A DNA stretch of 64,000 nt from Dactylosporangium sp040689395 (GTDB taxonomy: Bacteria; Actinomycetota; Actinomycetes; Mycobacteriales; Micromonosporaceae), in contig NZ_JBFAZX010000009.1 in assembly GCF_040689395.1 (NCBI RefSeq), positions 152,793 to 216,792 of the forward strand. The letters are read 5' to 3'. Below the pieces are notes generated by a model that worked only from the letters and a program-made list of their open reading frames with translations, was not told the DNA's origin and ran no database searches. This document shows, piece by piece, positions 59,274 to 64,000 of this stretch. Position numbers and translations under genes: made by a program. Numbering within the stretch: the stretch's first letter is position 1; each line of letters starts with the position of its first letter.

Positions 59274-60110
59274 GTGTTCACCATCGAGCAGCTTGGGTCC
59301 TGGAGCAAGACCGTAGAGTTCCCTGTCACCCGCGACCGCATCGCGGCCTACGCGGCGGCGACAAACGACCTGACCCCGCAGCACGCCGACGGTACCGTCG
59401 CGCCCCCGGTCTTCGCCGTCGTGCCCGGGTTCGAGGTAATGGCCCAGGCCACGCTGGGCGTGGCCCCGCCCGAGGCGGCATCGCGGATCCTGCATGGCCA
59501 GCACGACATCCACGTCGCCCGGCCGATCGTGCCCGGCGACCTGCTGCGGTGCCGGGCCCAGGTCATCGGCGTGCACGCCCGCAGCTCCGGCGTCACTGTC
59601 ACGACGCTGCTGGAGACGACCGGCGCCGCCGGCGAGCCGGTCAACGAGCAGTACTTCACCGGCTTCTTCCGCGGCGCGACCCATTCAGGCAACGCCGGCC
59701 GCACGGCCCCGGACCACCGCGCCGACCCGCAGGCGTCCGCCGACGTGCCGGAGTTGGCCGTCACCCAGCACATCGACACAGATCAGCCACGACGGTATGC
59801 GGAGGCGTCGGGCGACTTCATGCCCGTCCACCTCGACGACGCTTTCGCCCGGAAGGTCGGCCTGCCCGGCGTCATCGTCCACGGGTTGTGCACGATGGCA
59901 TTCACGTCGCACGCGCTCGCCGCCGGGACCGGCCTCGGCGACCCCACCCGGCTGCGGCGCCTGGCGGTGCGGTTCAGCGCACCCGCCTTCCCCGGCCGCC
60001 CGATCACGACGAACGCATGGCGCATCGGGGGGGACCGCTACTGCTTCGAGACCGTCGCCGACGACGGCGCGCAAGTCATCAAGGACGGTCTGGCGGAGTA
60101 CACCGCCTGA
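59274..60110 (+). CDS. MaoC-like double hot-dog enoyl-CoA hydratase
   Basis: This 278-residue protein has two hot-dog folds. The C-terminal half has the hydratase-2 motif DFMPVHLDDAFARKVGLPGV with IVHGLCTMAF, where the Asp and His are the catalytic dyad (canonical D-x4-H). The N-terminal half (TRDRIAAYAAATNDLTPQH) is the degenerate substrate-binding fold. It should hydrate trans-2-enoyl-CoA to the (R)-3-hydroxyacyl-CoA. The start at GTG 59274 has no ribosome site; a TAGGTT box seven bases before it suggests a leaderless transcript. First gene of a four-gene operon opposite AraC. Confidence 0.9.
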   Translation: MFTIEQLGSWSKTVEFPVTRDRIAAYAAATNDLTPQHADGTVAPPVFAVVPGFEVMAQATLGVAPPEAASRILHGQHDIHVARPIVPGDLLRCRAQVIGVHARSSGVTVTTLLETTGAAGEPVNEQYFTGFFRGATHSGNAGRTAPDHRADPQASADVPELAVTQHIDTDQPRRYAEASGDFMPVHLDDAFARKVGLPGVIVHGLCTMAFTSHALAAGTGLGDPTRLRRLAVRFSAPAFPGRPITTNAWRIGGDRYCFETVADDGAQVIKDGLAEYTA

Positions 60111-60129
60111 GACCCGTAGGGAGGCAACG

Positions 60130-61332
60130 ATGAGCAACAAGGCATACGTCATCGGCGTCGGCATGACAAAATTCGAGAAACCGGGCCGGCGGGAGAACTG
60201 GGACTACCCGGACATGGCGCGCGAGGCCGGAACTGCGGCCCTGCAGGACGCCGGGATCGACTACGGCAAGGTGCAGGAGGTCTACGCCGGATACGTCTAC
60301 GGCGACTCCACCAGTGGTCAGCGCGCCGTGTACGAACTCGGCCTGACCGGCGTCCCCGTCGTCAATGTGAACAACAACTGCTCCACCGGCTCCACCGCGC
60401 TCTGGCTCGCCGCCCGCGCGGTGCGCAGCGGCGCCGCCGAGTGTGTTCTGGCCGTCGGCTTCGAGAAGATGGCCTCCGGTTCGCTGTCGGAGCACTACGC
60501 CGACCGCGCGCTGCCGCTGGGTCGGCACGTACGCGAGCTGGAGCGGCTGCGCGGCCCCGGCCGCCCGATGGCACCGTGGATGTTCGCCGAGGCCGGCCGC
60601 GAGCACATGGAGCGCTACGGCACGACGGCCGAGCAGTTCGCCCGGATCGCGGTGAAAAACCACCGACACTCGGTCAACAACCCCTACGCCCAGTTCCAGC
60701 GGGAGTTCTCCCTCGATGAGGTGCTCGCCTCGCCAGGGATCGTGGAGCCGCTCACCCGTCTGCAGTGCTCGCCCACCTCGGACGGCTCGGCGGCTGCGGT
60801 ACTCGTGAGCGAGTCCTTCGTGGATCGGCACGACCTCGCCGAGCAGGCGGTCGAGATCGTAGGCCAGGCTCTGGTGACCGACTTCGGGGACACCTTCGAC
60901 GGCACGGCGGCCGCGCTGGTCGGTGCGCACATGAGCAGGGCCGCCGCGCAAGCGGTGTACGACCAGGCCGGCATCGGGCCCCAGGACCTCAGCGTCATCG
61001 AACTGCACGACTGCTTCGCCACCAACGAACTGCTCACCTACGAAGCGCTGGGCCTGTGCGCCACAGGCGAGGGCGGCAAGCTCGTCGACGCCGGCGACAC
61101 CACGTACGGCGGCCGCTGGGTGGTGAATCCATCCGGCGGCCTCATCTCCAAAGGCCACCCGCTCGGTGCCACCGGTCTGGCCCAGTGCGCCGAACTCACC
61201 TGGCAGCTGCGGGGCGCCGCCGGGGCACGGCAGGTCCCGGCCGCCGCCGAGCGCACCGGCGTGGCCCTCGCCCACAACATCGGCCTCGGCGGCGCCGCGG
61301 TCGTGACCGCCTACCGCCCCGCCGACCGCTGA
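60130..61332 (+). CDS. Thiolase (SCP-x/lipid-transfer type acetyl-CoA acetyltransferase)
   Basis: This 400-residue protein has VVNVNNNCSTGSTALWLAAR with nucleophile C84, HRHSVNNPYAQFQREFSLDE, VIELHDCFATNELLTYEALG and GGLISKGHPLGATGLAQCAE, so unlike the DUF35-linked paralogue it keeps the canonical Cys-His-Cys set. It should thiolytically cleave 3-oxoacyl-CoA. GGGAGG before the ATG at 60130 is good. It is 19 bases after the MaoC gene and 30 before the SDR gene. The scrap at 30386 is a relative of its 160-200 region. Confidence 0.92.
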   Translation: MSNKAYVIGVGMTKFEKPGRRENWDYPDMAREAGTAALQDAGIDYGKVQEVYAGYVYGDSTSGQRAVYELGLTGVPVVNVNNNCSTGSTALWLAARAVRSGAAECVLAVGFEKMASGSLSEHYADRALPLGRHVRELERLRGPGRPMAPWMFAEAGREHMERYGTTAEQFARIAVKNHRHSVNNPYAQFQREFSLDEVLASPGIVEPLTRLQCSPTSDGSAAAVLVSESFVDRHDLAEQAVEIVGQALVTDFGDTFDGTAAALVGAHMSRAAAQAVYDQAGIGPQDLSVIELHDCFATNELLTYEALGLCATGEGGKLVDAGDTTYGGRWVVNPSGGLISKGHPLGATGLAQCAELTWQLRGAAGARQVPAAAERTGVALAHNIGLGGAAVVTAYRPADR

Positions 61333-61362
61333 ACATCGCACATCAGAGAAGGGCACCACGAC

Positions 61363-62193
61363 ATGGGCAAGCTGAACGGACGCGTCGCGCTGGTCACCGG
61401 CGGCGGGCGCGGGATCGGCCGGGAGATCGTGCGCAAGTTGGCGGCGGACGGCGCCAGCGTCGTTGTCAACGACCTCGACGCCGAGCCGGCGGCACAGACG
61501 GTCGCTGACGTCACGGCGGCCGGCGGTACCGCCATCGCCTGTCCCGGCAGCGTCACCGAGGCGGGCTTCGCGGAGCGCTTTGTCGGCACCGCCGTCGAGC
61601 ACTTCGGTGGTGTCGACATCATCGTCAACAATGCCGGCTACACCTGGGACGCGGTTGTGCAGAAGATGACCGACGAGCAGTGGGACGCGATCCTCGACGT
61701 CCACCTCAAGGCGCCGTTTCGGATCCTGCGAGCCGCCCAGCCAGTCATCGCCGCCGCGGTCAAGCGCGCCCGGGAGGCCGGCGAACCAGTCCCGTGCCGC
61801 AAGGTCGTCAACATCTCGTCGGTGGCCGGGTTGAGCGGCAACGTCGGACAGGCCAACTACGCAGCCGCGAAAGCGGGGATCACCGGTCTCACGAAGACCC
61901 TCGCGAAGGAATGGGGGCGGTACAACGTCACAGTCAACACTGTCGCGTTCGGTTTTGTCACGACCAGACTCACCGAGACTGCAGCCGGGGACGGCAGCAC
62001 CATCGCCGTCGACGGCCGCGAGATCAAGGTCGGCGTGAACCCGCAGCTGCTCGCTGCCATGGAACAAGCGATCCCACTCGGCCGCGCCGGTACCCCGGCT
62101 GAGGCCGCCGGCGCGGTCTACCTGTTCTGCCTGCCCGAGTCCGACTACATCAGTGCACAGACCGTCGTGTGCAGCGGTGGGCTGACGATTTAA
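61363..62193 (+). CDS. SDR family oxidoreductase (FabG-like), copy 2
   Basis: This 276-residue SDR is nearly collinear with the protein at 30790. It has TGGGRGIGREIVRKLAADGA, NDLDAEP, NNAGYTWDAVVQKMTDEQW, the catalytic NISSVAGLSGNVGQANYAAA and KAG, and TLAKEWGRYNVTVNTVAFGF. It would oxidise the 3-hydroxyacyl-CoA made by the MaoC hydratase. The two copies differ mainly at the surface helices and the C-terminus. Third gene of the AraC-opposed operon. Confidence 0.92.
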   Translation: MGKLNGRVALVTGGGRGIGREIVRKLAADGASVVVNDLDAEPAAQTVADVTAAGGTAIACPGSVTEAGFAERFVGTAVEHFGGVDIIVNNAGYTWDAVVQKMTDEQWDAILDVHLKAPFRILRAAQPVIAAAVKRAREAGEPVPCRKVVNISSVAGLSGNVGQANYAAAKAGITGLTKTLAKEWGRYNVTVNTVAFGFVTTRLTETAAGDGSTIAVDGREIKVGVNPQLLAAMEQAIPLGRAGTPAEAAGAVYLFCLPESDYISAQTVVCSGGLTI

Positions 62194-62209
62194 AGGGGAG
62201 GCCGTCACC

Positions 62210-63367
62210 ATGCGCCGGGTGCTCTACGACCACGACCACGAAGCCTACCGCGACAGCGTTCAGACATTTCTGCGAAAAGAGGTGGTGCCGAACTACGCCG
62301 AGTGGGAACGTGCGGGCATCGTCCCGCGAGCGCTCTTCACGACCGCCGCGGACCTTGGAATGTTCGCCGCTGTTCCGCCCGAGTATGGCGGCGAAGGTGT
62401 CGATGACTTCCGGTACAACGCCGTCATGCTGGAGGAGTCGGCGAACGCCGCAGTCTGGCCGGCGATGGCCGGACCGTCGCTGCAGGCGGACATCGTGCTG
62501 CCGTACCTGCTGCGACTCACCACCGGTGAACAGCGGCTGCGGTGGCTGCCCGGCGTCGCCTCCGGACAAACGATCACCGCACTGGCGATGACCGAGCCGG
62601 GCACAGGCTCCGATCTCGCCGGCATCCGCACCTCCGCGATCCGCGACGGCGACTGCTACGTCGTCAACGGTACGAAGACCTTTATCACCAATGGCATCAA
62701 CGCTGACCTCGTCATCGTCGCCGTGCGCACCGGCGAGCACTCCCACCGCGGCCTGAGCCTGCTGGTCGTCGAAAGAGACTCGGCCGGGTTCGAACGCGGA
62801 CGCAACCTGGACAAGGTCGGCCACCACGCGCAGGACACAGCCGAGCTGACCTTTTCCGACGTCCGCGTGCCGGTCGCCAACCTCCTCGGCGAGGAGGGGT
62901 CAGGGTTCGCCAGCCTTACCGGCAACCTGGTACGAGAGCGGGTGTCCATCGCGGTGTCGGCGGTCGCACAGGCGACCGCGGCGCTGCGCTGGACCGTCGA
63001 ATACGTGCGGGAGCGGCGGGCGTTCGGCGCGCCCATCGGCGCGCTGCAGTACACCCGGTTCCGGCTCGCCGAGATCGCGACCGAGATCGAGTTGGCGCAG
63101 CACTTCGTCGACCGGTGCGTCTTTGAGCTCAACGCCGGCACGCTCGGGGCGGTCGACGCGGCGAAGGCGAAGTGGTGGACCACCGAAATGCAGGGCCGGG
63201 CCGTGGACGCATGTGTCCAGTTGCACGGCGGCTACGGGTACATGCTCGAGTACCCGATCGCGCGGGCGTTCATGGACTCGCGGGTCAGCCGGATCTACGC
63301 GGGCAGCACCGAGATTATGAAGGAGATCATCGGCCGCTCGCTCGACCTCGGCGGAGCGGCTCGATGA
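62210..63367 (+). CDS. Acyl-CoA dehydrogenase
   Basis: This 385-residue FAD enzyme has the domains in order: LRKEVVPNYAEWERAGIVPR, LAMTEPGTGSDLAGIRTSAI, CYVVNGTKTFITNGINADLV, ERRAFGAPIGALQYTRFRLA, VQLHGGYGYMLEYPIARAFM and the tail IYAGSTEIMKEIIGRSL. It should introduce the 2,3-double bond that MaoC then hydrates, which completes a four-step beta-oxidation set in one operon. GGGGAGG at seven bases precedes the ATG. The broken gene at 35983 is its nearest relative in the window. IS5 sequence starts directly at its stop. Confidence 0.93.
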   Translation: MRRVLYDHDHEAYRDSVQTFLRKEVVPNYAEWERAGIVPRALFTTAADLGMFAAVPPEYGGEGVDDFRYNAVMLEESANAAVWPAMAGPSLQADIVLPYLLRLTTGEQRLRWLPGVASGQTITALAMTEPGTGSDLAGIRTSAIRDGDCYVVNGTKTFITNGINADLVIVAVRTGEHSHRGLSLLVVERDSAGFERGRNLDKVGHHAQDTAELTFSDVRVPVANLLGEEGSGFASLTGNLVRERVSIAVSAVAQATAALRWTVEYVRERRAFGAPIGALQYTRFRLAEIATEIELAQHFVDRCVFELNAGTLGAVDAAKAKWWTTEMQGRAVDACVQLHGGYGYMLEYPIARAFMDSRVSRIYAGSTEIMKEIIGRSLDLGGAAR

Positions 63368-63908
63368 ATCACGTGCCGCGCAGGCGATCGGCCGGTCCCG
63401 GGGTGGACTGACCACGAAGGTCCACCTGCTTGCCGAAGGCCGGGGCCGGGCTCTGGTCACCCGGTTCACCGCCGGGCAGGCGGCCGATACCAGGGAACTG
63501 GTGGCACTGCTGGACGCGGTCGCCGTCTCGCGGCCCGGCGGAGTGGGTCGGCACCGCAAGAAGTTGGACCATCTGACCGCGGACAAGGCCTACGGGTCCA
63601 AGGCCAACCGGCGGTCGCTGCGGGCACGGGGCATCCCGCACACGATCCCGGAACGTGCTGATGTGCGGGCCAGCCGCGCCCGCAAGGGATCACGGGGCGG
63701 CCGGCCCCCGAACTTCGACAGCGCAAGGTACAAAGACCGCAGCCAAGTCGAGCGGGCGTTCAACCGGCTCAAGCAGTTCCGGGCGGTCGCCACCCGGTAC
63801 GACAAGTTGAAATCCCGTTTCGAGGCAACGGTTACCGTTGCCTCGATCGTGATCTGGCTCCGCGTCAAACCTGACCGTGCTAGTTCAAATCCGTCAGATA
63901 GGCCCTAG
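63366..63908 (+). pseudogene. IS5-family transposase, C-terminal part
   Basis: The frame is open from the dehydrogenase stop and reads GRSRGGLTTKVHLLAEGRGR, RKKLDHLTADKAYGSKANRR, the second Asp region, then SRGGRPPNFDSARYKDRSQV, ERAFNRLKQFRAVATRYDKL with the catalytic Glu, and ATVTVASIVIWLRV. The first 90 residues with the first Asp are missing and no start is available. The right end of the element is near 63910, where TGTCGCGTGATCCTGG starts another unit. Confidence 0.85.
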
Positions 63909-63960
63909 TGTCGCGTGATCCTGGTTGTGTTATGTCGGGTTGTCGTTGATCCTGGTGTGA

Positions 63961-64000
63961 TGCTGACCGATGCCCAGACCGCGGAGTTGCGGGCGGTGAT
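63961..64000 (+). CDS. Start of an unidentified ORF, probably a transposase, cut by the window end
   Basis: ATG 63961 opens MLTDAQTAELRAV to the window end. GATCCTGGT occurs twice (about 63916 and 63948) in front of it, like a terminal region of an insertion sequence. Thirteen residues are too few for a family call; the opening resembles IS630-like transposases. Confidence 0.3.

Noticed and set aside
60079..62211. Minus-strand open frame of about 700 codons opposite the thiolase and SDR genes
   Set aside because: It is the antisense shadow of two strongly conserved plus-strand genes in very GC-rich DNA; its translation has no domain and no ribosome site.
1..64000. tRNA, rRNA, CRISPR arrays, riboswitches
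   Set aside because: None was recognised: no regularly spaced repeats, no cloverleaf-like TTCRANNC stretches with matching stems, and no rRNA-like conserved strings.

Overview
The window is high-GC DNA with many GTG starts and ATGA or GTGA gene overlaps. It carries actinobacterial families such as an F420-type LLM oxidoreductase, a PadR-membrane protein pair and an AbrB-like protein with a tyrosine recombinase. It therefore suggests an actinomycete, plausibly of the Micromonosporaceae. The genus is an inference; no rRNA or tRNA gene was seen to confirm it.

Positions 1-26.4 kb are an accessory patchwork. It holds the end of a drug-efflux MFS gene, a TetR regulator, and remnants of oxidoreductase, KAS III, serine-recombinase and TPR/kinase genes. 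A membrane P-loop/TPR two-gene unit (4.9-7.6 kb) is followed by an orphan protein (7.7-9.2 kb), a truncated IS3, an EVE-DUF3883 nuclease-like protein (10.4-11.7 kb) and an IS5-family element (12.25-13.34 kb). After these come a secreted GH16 glycosidase with a LacI-type operator, an F420/NADP reductase-like protein, a PASTA lipoprotein, a decayed integrase module, a MarR/membrane operon with twin operators, a PadR/membrane/hydrolase operon and a SUKH-domain protein.

Positions 26.9-53.3 kb hold a large catabolic cluster for an unidentified organic acid or lactone-like substrate. It contains a cyclase-family hydrolase, an MBL hydrolase, two FrsA-like alpha/beta hydrolases, SDR, acyl-CoA dehydrogenase plus APH-like kinase, enoyl-CoA hydratase, quinone oxidoreductase, a DUF35/thiolase pair, an IclR regulator, a complete Dpp-type ABC importer, two acyl-CoA ligases and a CaiB-type CoA-transferase. 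A shared palindrome, TGAGACA-N-TGTCTCA, stands before four transcription units in this block and marks it as one regulon. IS3, IS110 and degraded dehydrogenase and thiolase remnants interrupt it.

Positions 53.4-54.7 kb are decayed IS21 and IS3 sequence. Positions 54.7-63.4 kb hold a second, GC-richer beta-oxidation-like block: LLM oxidoreductase and acyl-CoA ligase (minus strand), then an AraC regulator divergent from a MaoC hydratase, thiolase, SDR and acyl-CoA dehydrogenase operon. Its SDR is a close paralogue of the one in the first cluster. Fragments of an IS5-type transposase lie on both sides of the AraC-to-dehydrogenase part. The window ends at the start of another probable insertion sequence.
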